Source: Deltaproteobacteria bacterium (GTDB lineage: Bacteria > Myxococcota_A > UBA9042). From it: 64,000 nt of DNA. The first letter of the stretch is position 1. Every line of letters starts with the position of its first letter. Shown piece after piece: positions 22,510-29,643 of this stretch. Location of the stretch: contig JACKFC010000003.1 in assembly GCA_020632665.1 (NCBI GenBank), forward strand, positions 176,239 to 240,238. The letters are read 5' to 3'. The translations under genes and the position numbers were made by a program. The notes under the pieces are model-generated. The model saw nothing but the letters and a program-made list of their open reading frames with translations. It was not told the DNA's origin and did no database searches.

Positions 22510-22995
22510 CTAGCCCTTCTGAAAGTGCACCCGGAGGGCGTCATCGACGACCTTCGGCACCACGCCCGTGACGTCGCCACCGAGCTTCGCCACCTCGCGT
22601 ACCAACTTCGACGAGACGTGGAAGTGCTCGGCCTCGGTCATCAGAAAGACCGTCTCCAGCCGCGGCGCCAGGCGCTTGTTCATCGTCGAGAGCTGCAGCT
22701 CATAGTCGAAGTCCGCGACGCCACGCAGGCCGCGTAGGACGGCGATCGCGCCCGCGTCGATGGCAGCTTCGACCATGAGGCCCGAGAAGACTCGCACTTC
22801 GACGGCGTCGTCGCCCGCGAAGACAGCCTCGATCAGCTCCTTACGGCGTTCGAGGTCGAAGAGGGGCGTCTTGCTGTGGTTCTGCAGCAGGCCGATGATC
22901 ACGCGGTCGAAGAGGCGCAGACCGCGTCGGACGATGCCGACGTGGCCGTTGGTGATCGGATCGAAGGAGCCGGGGTAGAAAGCAATGCGTGTCAT
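22510..22995 (-). CDS. coaD: Phosphopantetheine adenylyltransferase
   Basis: Catalyses the penultimate step of coenzyme A synthesis, joining 4'-phosphopantetheine to AMP from ATP. The 161-residue product matches the family length (about 160). Visible motifs are YPGSFDPITNGHVGIVRR, containing the nucleotidyltransferase TxGH, and the C-terminal HVSSKLVREVAKLGGDV with the ISSS/R-type ATP-binding segment. ATG 22995 overlaps the stop of the upstream amidase gene by 4 bases, so it is the last gene of the dnaK operon. Its TAG lies in the terminal repeat of the MITE-like element. Without that element the frame would run about 21 codons further to a TGA. Confidence 0.95.
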   Translation of the reverse strand: MTRIAFYPGSFDPITNGHVGIVRRGLRLFDRVIIGLLQNHSKTPLFDLERRKELIEAVFAGDDAVEVRVFSGLMVEAAIDAGAIAVLRGLRGVADFDYELQLSTMNKRLAPRLETVFLMTEAEHFHVSSKLVREVAKLGGDVTGVVPKVVDDALRVHFQKG

Positions 22996-25448
22996 GGTTC
23001 GGCGCGCTCCCAGTCACCCTGCATGGGCGACAGGCTCCAGAGATCTTCCAGCACCTGCGCAGGATCGCGAATTTCTGCGAGGTCCTCGGCGTCGAATTCG
23101 CTGGCGTGGTCGAAATCCTCGGGGATCTCGCCGCGCATCCGGCGCTCCTCGGCCTTCTTCCGCTCTTTCGCTCGGAGGGCCTTGAGCTGCTTCTTCGAAC
23201 GTCCCTTGGCCAGCACGCGGAGCCGCGTATTGGTGTGGAACGTCATCCACATCAGGAAGTGGATCGGGTGGAAGAAGGTCAGTTGGCCGTCCCAGTTGCC
23301 GCCGGTGTCGAGGCCGATGTGCTCGACGACCTTGCCGTTGAGCCAGACAAAGGGCAGGTGGCGGTAGAGCTCGCGGGCGAAGAGGGTGCGGACCCAGCGG
23401 CCCTGCTCGTCTTGTAGGACGCGCTCGATCTCATCGATCCGTTCATCCCAACCTTCGGCCTTCACCATCGACTTGAACCAATCGACGCCGTCGCTCCACT
23501 CGCTGACGTGTCGCGTGATCGAGCGGCGGACCCAGCGCTTCTGCACATCGTCGACGACGTCGCGATTGTAGAACTCGAGGATATCGTCGCTCGTCACCGA
23601 GCGCGCCGAGAATGCGTAATTGTCGAGCTTGTGGCGGCGTCGCGCGCCTGCGTCCGGCATGATCACGCGCAGCAGATCGTCGGTGTCGACCGTGAGGTTG
23701 TCGTCGACGTCCGCCTGCAGCTCGACCCAATGCTCGCCGTGGGTGCCGAGCAGGTCGACGACCTGACGCCAGGTATTGTCGGCGAAGATCTCGACGTGCA
23801 GAACGCCCTCTTCGTCCGAGTCCGCCTCCTCACCCCAGACGCCGACCTTGCCGATGATATCGCCGGCGGCGACACGGGTCTGGTCTTTGCCGCTGATGTC
23901 GAAGAGGGCGACGTCGCCGCGACGCAGCGCCGAGAGGTGCTTGTCGACGCCGAGGAAGGGACGGACCTGGGCGGCGGCTTCTTCCGGGTCGAGCGCCTCG
24001 GCGTCTTCCTCGTCGCCACGGTCTTCGGCGTCGGCGTCGGCCGCGTCGTCATCGTCGGAGCGTCGGCGCTTTCCCTTCTTGCCCTTGCCTTTGCCCTTGG
24101 CTTTGCCCTTGTCCTTGTCCTTGTCCTTGTCCTTGTCCTTCTCGTCGCCTGCGTCTTCTTCGTCCTCCTTGCCGGAGTCGATGCGCTTGGCGGCTGTGAC
24201 CCATTCTGGACACGCGTCTTCCGGCACCGCCTCACCGCGATCGTGCGGTCGATCCACGTCCTGGTCGAAGCGCCGGAGGTGCATGTAGAGCGAGAAGAAG
24301 ACGAAGACCCGCGTCTCGTCGCGCGGGTCGAAGGGCACCTCGTGTCGGATCAGCGCGAAGTTGTTCGAGCCGGCCGCCGGGACGGTGTCGCCATTGCGCG
24401 CCGCCACCACGGTGCCCTTGAACATCGCCCGAATGGGGGTCCCCTCCTTGGCGTGGAGGTGGATGCCGCCGTGCCACTGACCGCCCTTGCCGATCGGGTA
24501 GAAGCCGCCGAGCTCGCTGCGTTCGGTGTTCTGGTAGTAGCGCTCTGCGACCTCTTTGACCTTCTGTTCGGTGAGCAGGTTGGCGATCGTGCGCCCTTCG
24601 ACCAGGTCCAGCGGGAAGGAATTGTGCTCCTGTGCCAGGCCCTGCAGCACGCGGCCCCAGTCGAAGCCTGGGCCCGGATCGAACTTCTGCGCTGTCAGGT
24701 GCATGTGGCCGTAGATGCCGATCCGCTCGAGGTCGAATTCCGCAGGAACCTGCCAGATCACCTCGCCGCGCTCGTCGATCGGCGCCGCGAGCTTGAGCTT
24801 CGGGAAGGCCTTGTGCAGCGCCGAGAGCAGCTTGATCAGCGCGTCGTACTGCAGGTCCGTGTAGCCCCAGGAGCGCCACGGGACGCCGTTGATCTCGATC
24901 GTCTCGCTCATCCGGCGTTCGCCGCCCTGGCCGAATTGCGCTTGCAGCGCCCCGGATGCCTGCGGCGCGTCGCCGCGCGCGTAGTTCATCTGCAGGCAGT
25001 TGACGTCGATGCCGATGCCGCGGTTGTTGACGTCCTCGATATAGTCCGAGGCGGCGTGGATGGCCTTCTTCGCCGCGTCCGTCGATTGGTAGATGACGCC
25101 GTCCCAGTTGACCATGAAGTGGGTGGAGAAGCCGCGGCTCTTCAGCACGTTGAAGCAGGAGCGGGAGTCGATGGTGATGTCCGAGTGCAGCACCACCATA
25201 TCGACGACTTCCTGCGCCTCGACCAGGGTCTCGCAGGGCTGCTTTTTCTGGTTCCGTCGTGGGTAGACGTAGCGCCGGTTGAGATCCCAATGCTCCAGCC
25301 GGGCGAAATCCCAGGACCGATCCTCCTCGAAGGTGACGATCTTCGCGCCCGGCACCTCGATCCTCTGGCCGCCGGCGATCAGCGTCTCCTGGGCGTTGGC
25401 CGGGGCGTTGCGGTACTCGATCGTGCCGCGCGGCGCGTCGTTGCTCAT
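22992..25448 (-). CDS. PGRP-fold N-acetylmuramoyl-L-alanine amidase with degenerate M23-like domain
   Basis: 818 residues, with no signal peptide or membrane segment at the N-terminus. Residues about 80-265 read as Amidase_2: VVLHSDITIDS (His88), RGFSTHFMVNWDGVIYQ, GIGIDVNC and GHMHLTAQKFDPGPGFDW, which matches the GH...KxDPGP zinc-site motif (His248, Asp257). From about 315 an M23-like fold begins: WHGGIHLHAKEGTPIRAMFK, SLYMHL, then GDIIGKVGVW and VLHVEIF near 549-555. The canonical M23 Asp is replaced by His330 and the first His of HxH by Val, so peptidase activity is doubtful. A Lys/Asp repeat and acidic stretch (about 425-495) splits the M23 part. The long C-terminal third is unrecognised. 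Overlaps coaD and the VWA gene by 4 bases each. Confidence 0.75.
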   Translation of the reverse strand: MSNDAPRGTIEYRNAPANAQETLIAGGQRIEVPGAKIVTFEEDRSWDFARLEHWDLNRRYVYPRRNQKKQPCETLVEAQEVVDMVVLHSDITIDSRSCFNVLKSRGFSTHFMVNWDGVIYQSTDAAKKAIHAASDYIEDVNNRGIGIDVNCLQMNYARGDAPQASGALQAQFGQGGERRMSETIEINGVPWRSWGYTDLQYDALIKLLSALHKAFPKLKLAAPIDERGEVIWQVPAEFDLERIGIYGHMHLTAQKFDPGPGFDWGRVLQGLAQEHNSFPLDLVEGRTIANLLTEQKVKEVAERYYQNTERSELGGFYPIGKGGQWHGGIHLHAKEGTPIRAMFKGTVVAARNGDTVPAAGSNNFALIRHEVPFDPRDETRVFVFFSLYMHLRRFDQDVDRPHDRGEAVPEDACPEWVTAAKRIDSGKEDEEDAGDEKDKDKDKDKDKGKAKGKGKGKKGKRRRSDDDDAADADAEDRGDEEDAEALDPEEAAAQVRPFLGVDKHLSALRRGDVALFDISGKDQTRVAAGDIIGKVGVWGEEADSDEEGVLHVEIFADNTWRQVVDLLGTHGEHWVELQADVDDNLTVDTDDLLRVIMPDAGARRRHKLDNYAFSARSVTSDDILEFYNRDVVDDVQKRWVRRSITRHVSEWSDGVDWFKSMVKAEGWDERIDEIERVLQDEQGRWVRTLFARELYRHLPFVWLNGKVVEHIGLDTGGNWDGQLTFFHPIHFLMWMTFHTNTRLRVLAKGRSKKQLKALRAKERKKAEERRMRGEIPEDFDHASEFDAEDLAEIRDPAQVLEDLWSLSPMQGDWERAEP
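24109..24138 (-). repeat. Hexanucleotide tandem repeat coding Lys-Asp
   Basis: Five consecutive TTGTCC units on the plus strand (GGACAA on the coding strand) encode the KDKDKD stretch in the amidase/M23 protein. Next to it is a Lys/Gly-rich segment (KGKAKGKGKGKKGK). Such an array is prone to slippage in multiples of six, which would lengthen or shorten the linker without breaking the frame. Confidence 0.85.
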
Positions 25449-27118
25449 GCGTCCCCCCGGCGAAAGATGCGCGCGATCAGACGGAAGATTCCGCGCAACA
25501 CGAAGAAGGTGATCAGCAGCGTGATGAGGCCGATGAAGACCAGAATGCCGATCCCGACCCAGACGTAGACCTTGTAGCCGAGGGTGTCCTGCGCCTTGAT
25601 CAGGGCGTCCTCGACCTTGGTCCGGACGACCTGCTTCCAGCCGGGCACCTCGGCGACCGGCACGGTGAACGCCAGCGTGCGCAGCTTCGGGTCACCGCGG
25701 AACATCGTCGGCTCGAGCTCGAGGTCCAGGCGCACCGAGAGCTCTTCCGCGACGGCCTCCGGGCTCTGATGGACGAAGTCGATCACGACCTGCTCGAAGA
25801 TCTCGGCTCCCATGGCGGCGACCGCTCCCGCGATATCCTTCTCTTCGGCCGCTTCGCGGTATGTGCCGCCGGTGCGTTCCGCCAGCAGTCGGATGCGGTC
25901 GAGCTCCCAGCGCTCGCCGAGCGCACCGACGCCGACCGCGAAGATGCGGATCCCGGCAGCGCGTGCGGCGCCGATCCAATGCAGCGCGTGGCGCTTGAAC
26001 TCCTGTTGGTCGCGCTTGACCTGGTCTTCGAGGCTATCGCTGATGCAGCGCTCGCGATCCCGCTTGCCGAGGTCGGCACAGCGCGCCGGCGGCGCCTGGC
26101 GACAGAGCTCGTCGGCCTTGAGGTAGCCGTCCTTGCCGTCCGAGATCAGGATCAGGGACTTCTGTTCACCCGGATGCGCCTCGCGAAGCAGCAGACGCAT
26201 CGCCTCGTCCATCGCCGAGGTCTGGAAGTCGAGCGGCTCGCCTCGCACCTCCATCGCGTCACGCTCTTCCTTCTTGCGCTGCAGGTTCTCCGGCGTGAGC
26301 GGACCGAATTGGTCGAGCACGTCGCGGGGCAACTTGCAGGGATAGCGGGAAGGCACGAAGAAGGGCGCGCCGAGGTTGAACAGGCGCGGGAAATAGCCCT
26401 CGTAGGCCTTGGCGTCGACCAGGGCCTGAACGTCCTTCAGGTCGCCACGCAGGCCGCAAAGGTCGGTCCCCGGCTCGGGCTCGGATTCCCCCGACCCCAT
26501 CGTGATCGGGCCGCCGGAGAGCGCCTCCGAGCGCGCCTCGGCGCAGACCTTGCGCGTCTGCTCGACGTCCGAGAGGGTCGATGTCCGGCCCTTGAGGCCC
26601 CACCAGGACTTGATGCGGTCGGCGTACCAGAGCAGCTGCCCGCGATCGGTCTTGCCGAAGCGCTTGAGCAAGGTGCCCAACGCCTCCTTCACGCGCCGGC
26701 CGAGCGAACCGAGACGGAGCGCCTCGTGCTGGTGGCCGACGACGACGACCGCGGCGGCGTGCGGCACCCCCGCCTTGCTCGCCGGCCACATCTTGCCGTC
26801 TTCCCGCCCGTCGAGCGGCTGACCATTCTTGAAGCGGACGAGCGGTGGGGCCTGGCGCGACTTGCCGTCGAGGACGTCGAGCTTGCGGATCGCCTTGACC
26901 TCGACCGGAGCCCCGCGCTTGTCGAGGATGGTTGCGAGGACGCGCACCTTCGGCCACGCAGAGAGATCGACCGCGTCGACGCGCGCCTGCGGCAATACGA
27001 TCGGGGGTACTTCGCGCGTCTCGTCCTGGTCGGCGCGCGAGTCGCGGCTGGGCGCGAGCGCCACGGCGAGCCCGAGCAGCAGCGTGAGGGTGGAGAAGCG
27101 GGGACGTTGGCGTCGCAT
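25445..27118 (-). CDS. Exported VWA-like protein with C-terminal membrane anchor
   Basis: A signal peptide (MRRQRPRFSTLTLLLGLAVALA) is followed by a von Willebrand factor A-like domain, residues about 120-430. Supporting segments are a hydrophobic first strand (AAAVVVVGHQHEA), SAMDEAMRLLLREAHPGE, then KSLILISDGKDG and GIRIFAVGVGALGERWELD. The canonical MIDAS DxSxS is replaced by GHQHEA, so divalent metal binding there is unlikely. A C-terminal hydrophobic helix (YVWVGIGILVFIGLITLLI) anchors the protein, leaving a short basic cytoplasmic tail. It overlaps the amidase gene by 4 bases and the upstream Tat-signal gene by 1, so it is likely a protein-interaction module working with them. Confidence 0.7.
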   Translation of the reverse strand: MRRQRPRFSTLTLLLGLAVALAPSRDSRADQDETREVPPIVLPQARVDAVDLSAWPKVRVLATILDKRGAPVEVKAIRKLDVLDGKSRQAPPLVRFKNGQPLDGREDGKMWPASKAGVPHAAAVVVVGHQHEALRLGSLGRRVKEALGTLLKRFGKTDRGQLLWYADRIKSWWGLKGRTSTLSDVEQTRKVCAEARSEALSGGPITMGSGESEPEPGTDLCGLRGDLKDVQALVDAKAYEGYFPRLFNLGAPFFVPSRYPCKLPRDVLDQFGPLTPENLQRKKEERDAMEVRGEPLDFQTSAMDEAMRLLLREAHPGEQKSLILISDGKDGYLKADELCRQAPPARCADLGKRDRERCISDSLEDQVKRDQQEFKRHALHWIGAARAAGIRIFAVGVGALGERWELDRIRLLAERTGGTYREAAEEKDIAGAVAAMGAEIFEQVVIDFVHQSPEAVAEELSVRLDLELEPTMFRGDPKLRTLAFTVPVAEVPGWKQVVRTKVEDALIKAQDTLGYKVYVWVGIGILVFIGLITLLITFFVLRGIFRLIARIFRRGDA

Positions 27119-27507
27119 CAGCAGCCGAACCGCAGCGGTCGGATGGCGTACCCTCCGAGCAGGCGCGGCGCCGCCTCAGCCACCGGCAACGAGGCCCAGA
27201 CCTCGAACAGGCCATAGGGCGCCCGCAGCGGCGGCGTCGGTGTCGGCACTTCCAGCGTCTGACCAGCGACGAAGCGATGCTCGTGCGTCATGAGCGCCGT
27301 ACCTGCGTGGCGAAGTTCCAGCACCAGCGCGCCCTCGGTGCCCTCCGGCCCGTGGGTCGGGATGCGCAGGAGAAGACCTGGGATCAGCGCAGCGGGTGCA
27401 TCCGAGTCGGAAAGGCGCACCTGCGAATCGCTCGTGATCCAGCGGAATCCGCCCGCCGCCCCGACCGCGATCCCGAACCCAAGCTGCAAGAAGTCCCGCC
27501 GCTCCAT
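27118..27507 (-). CDS. Small Tat-signal protein of unknown function
   Basis: I place the start at ATG 27507 (MERRDFLQLGFG). ERRDFLQL fits the twin-arginine consensus (RRxFL), followed by a short Ala/Gly hydrophobic core, so export of a folded protein by Tat is predicted. The 129-residue product has a beta-rich body (LLLRIPTHGPEGTEGALVLE, GQTLEVPTPTPPLRAPYGLF) and no recognised catalytic motif. A longer frame to 27771 is open but overlaps thiL heavily and has no signal. Its stop shares one base with the next ATG (TGATG). Role unknown; it may deliver or cap the VWA protein. Confidence 0.6.
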   Translation of the reverse strand: MERRDFLQLGFGIAVGAAGGFRWITSDSQVRLSDSDAPAALIPGLLLRIPTHGPEGTEGALVLELRHAGTALMTHEHRFVAGQTLEVPTPTPPLRAPYGLFEVWASLPVAEAAPRLLGGYAIRPLRFGC

Positions 27508-27517
27508 GGCCGCGAGC

Positions 27518-28540
27518 CTAGCGCGAGCCCCCATCACCGACAAGCCGACTCCCGCCGTGCAAATAGCCACCCGAAGGGCCGAGGTACGCTTCGCCCGCGA
27601 CGCGTAGCTCGACGCCGGCTCCGGCGAGGACGCGTCCGACCGGCCAGCACGCCTCGACGCCCGATTCCTGCGCGACGTCGCGATCTGCCGCGGCCGTGAC
27701 CAGCAGCGCATAGTCGTCGCCGCCCGCAGCGATCGCGGCGCGCCAATCGAAGCCGCCCGTCTCCGCCTCACGTCGGGCGTCGTCGTCGAACCAAGGCGTC
27801 GGGTCGACGTCCAACGTCAGGCGCACGCCACTTGCTTCGGCGACGCGTTCTGCGTCGAGCAACAATCCGTCCGAGACGTCGATCGCGGCGGTGCGCTGAC
27901 CGGTGGCGGCGAGCGCGATCCCCGCGCTGACGCGTGGGCGTGGCCAGAAATGCGCCGAGAGCGCACGCTCCTGCCAAGAGGGCGCATTGAGGTCGTCCCG
28001 CTGCAGTGTGGCCAGACCCAGGCCTGCGAGGCCGACAGGACCGACCAACCAGACACGGTCTCCGGGTCGGGCGGCGTCCCGGCGCAGCGGCATACCCAGC
28101 GCCGCGCCCAATGCAGTAGCGGTCCATGCGTCCGGGCCCGAGCGGAAGCCGACGTCGCCGCCGACGACCGCCGCTCCAGCCGCACTCGCCGCAGCGACCA
28201 GCCCGTCGATGCCACGCAGGATCGTCGCGACGGGCGTCGCCGGATCGAGCTCCAAACCGAGCAGCAGCCACTTCGGGGTCGCACCCATCGCGGCCAGATC
28301 CGAGAGGTTGACGACGGCAGCCCGGTGGCCGATCGCCTCGGCAGGTGTGCGGTCAGGGAACCAGTCGACGCCGGCTGTGACGCAATCCAGGGTCCAGGCC
28401 AGAGGTGCCGCGCAGGCCAGCAGCGCGGCGTCGTCGCCCGGGCCGAGTAGGACGCCGTCGTGCGGTCCAGCAGCGATCCGGGCGCGAATCGCCCGAATCA
28501 GGGCTTGTTCACCGATGGCGCCGACACGCTCGCCGGTCAT
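27518..28540 (-). CDS. thiL: Thiamine-monophosphate kinase
   Basis: Phosphorylates thiamine monophosphate to the cofactor thiamine diphosphate using ATP. ATG 28540 (MTGERVGAIGEQALI) follows GAGGAGCG and overlaps the dnaJ stop by 4 bases. The PurM/ThiL fold shows LLGPGDDAALL (Asp36 and Asp37 metal site), AVVNLSDLAAMGATPKWLL, GAAVVGGDVGF and AAIDVSDGLLLDA, the standard metal-binding motifs in order. Length, 340 residues, is normal. No other thiamine gene is near; it sits inside a chaperone and envelope operon. Confidence 0.94.
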   Translation of the reverse strand: MTGERVGAIGEQALIRAIRARIAAGPHDGVLLGPGDDAALLACAAPLAWTLDCVTAGVDWFPDRTPAEAIGHRAAVVNLSDLAAMGATPKWLLLGLELDPATPVATILRGIDGLVAAASAAGAAVVGGDVGFRSGPDAWTATALGAALGMPLRRDAARPGDRVWLVGPVGLAGLGLATLQRDDLNAPSWQERALSAHFWPRPRVSAGIALAATGQRTAAIDVSDGLLLDAERVAEASGVRLTLDVDPTPWFDDDARREAETGGFDWRAAIAAGGDDYALLVTAAADRDVAQESGVEACWPVGRVLAGAGVELRVAGEAYLGPSGGYLHGGSRLVGDGGSR

Positions 28541-29634
28541 CGCTCCTCGCGACGTCGCGCGACCGCGGCGCGAAAGGCTCCGCGCCTGCGCCATCCCTCG
28601 GCACCGACGGCATCCTCGAGCGCGAGGACTGCGGCGCGGACCTGCGATCCCGTCGCGGCGGGCACGTCGATCTCGACGCGATAGCGCAAATCGCCTCGTC
28701 CGCCCTTGCCGCGCGGCGCGCCACGGCCCGGAACGCGCAGCTCCTGACCGCTGCTGACCGGGGCGGGGATGCGGAGGCGCTCGATGCCTTCGAGGCTTGG
28801 GACGTCGACCGATCCACCCAGGACAGCTTCGGCAAGCGAGAGCGGCAGCGCGCAGACGATATCGTCGCCATCGAGCGTGAGCAGGGGATCGGCGCCGAGC
28901 CGTACGTCGGCAACGAGGTCTCCCGGCTTGCCGCCGTGTTGTCCGTGCTCGCCGGCGCCGCGCACGCGCAGGAGCGCGCCGTCACGGCATCGAACCGGCA
29001 CGGCGACCTGGACCGTCCGTTGGACCTTGCGTCGGCCTTCGCCGCCACAATCCAGGCACGGTCGCAGGATCACCCGACCACGGCCGGCGCAGAAGGCACA
29101 TTGGCGCGACTCTCGGCGCAGGCCGACCCGAAGCTGGCCGTGACCGTCGCAGACGTGGCAGCTCGGGTCGTCGCTGGCGCGTTCGCTACCACTGCCGTCG
29201 CAGCGGTCGCAGTGGCTCTCGTATTCGACCGAAACGGGGAGCTCGCCGCCGAGCAACGCCCGGGCGAAGGGGACGGCCACCTTCACGCGCAGGTCGCGGC
29301 CGGTCTTGGCGGCCGGCAGACGACGGCGGCCGCGCAGATTCGACGCGGCTTGGTCGAGCACGTGGACTGCGCGCTCGGCGGCGGTGTCTTCGGCGAAGCG
29401 CAGCGGGTCTCGCATCCCGAGCTCGCGGTCGTGCTTCTCGCGCTCGGCCGCGTCGCTCAGGGTCTTGTAGGCGCCCGAGATCTGCTGGAATGCTTCGGTC
29501 GCCGAGGTCGAGCCACCGGCCCGATCGGGATGGTAGATGCGGCTCAACGCGAGGTAGCGCTCGCGGATCGTCTCTGCATGAGCACGCGGTGAGACGCCGA
29601 GGAGGCGATAGGCATCAGGGCGATGGAGCCGCAT
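28537..29634 (-). CDS. dnaJ: DnaJ-type co-chaperone
   Basis: Stimulates DnaK ATPase and delivers substrates. The J domain at residues 1-70 has the HPD tripeptide at 35-37 (IYHPDRAGG). The zinc-binding region holds all four CxxCxGxG repeats: CDRCDGSG 143-150, CHVCDGHG 160-167, CAFCAGRG 180-187 and CLDCGGEG 194-201. The usual Gly/Phe-rich linker is replaced by a charged segment (RFAEDTAAERAVHVLDQAAS), so this may be a specialised paralogue. C-terminal substrate-binding beta domains follow (IPAPVSSGQELRVPGRG). At 365 residues it is of normal size. ATG 29634 lies 9 bases after dnaK, and thiL follows with a 4 base overlap. Confidence 0.9.
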   Translation of the reverse strand: MRLHRPDAYRLLGVSPRAHAETIRERYLALSRIYHPDRAGGSTSATEAFQQISGAYKTLSDAAEREKHDRELGMRDPLRFAEDTAAERAVHVLDQAASNLRGRRRLPAAKTGRDLRVKVAVPFARALLGGELPVSVEYESHCDRCDGSGSERASDDPSCHVCDGHGQLRVGLRRESRQCAFCAGRGRVILRPCLDCGGEGRRKVQRTVQVAVPVRCRDGALLRVRGAGEHGQHGGKPGDLVADVRLGADPLLTLDGDDIVCALPLSLAEAVLGGSVDVPSLEGIERLRIPAPVSSGQELRVPGRGAPRGKGGRGDLRYRVEIDVPAATGSQVRAAVLALEDAVGAEGWRRRGAFRAAVARRREER

Positions 29635-29643
29635 CGGTCGGTG

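Larger units (their letters stand above)
22344..22512. mobile_element. 169 bp MITE-like palindromic element between convergent genes
   Basis: The ends are inverted repeats: TAGAGACGCGA at the left (22344-22354) and its exact complement at the right (22502-22512). They extend imperfectly to about 20 bp (17 of 20 positions match). The element is flanked by a direct repeat GCCCTTC (22337-22343 and 22513-22519), as expected for a target-site duplication. The inside is a chain of stem-loops: 22355-22382 (11 bp stem), CTGGGG/CCCCAG near 22403-22424, 22427-22448 (8 bp stem) and 22478-22496 (8 bp stem plus T-tract). There is no transposase. The stop codons of both flanking genes are the TAG of the terminal repeats. 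The family is not recognised; a highly structured bidirectional terminator is the alternative. Confidence 0.6.

Noticed and set aside
24109..24138. CRISPR or non-coding repeat array
   Set aside because: The hexanucleotide units are in frame and encode Lys-Asp in the amidase/M23 protein; no spacers.
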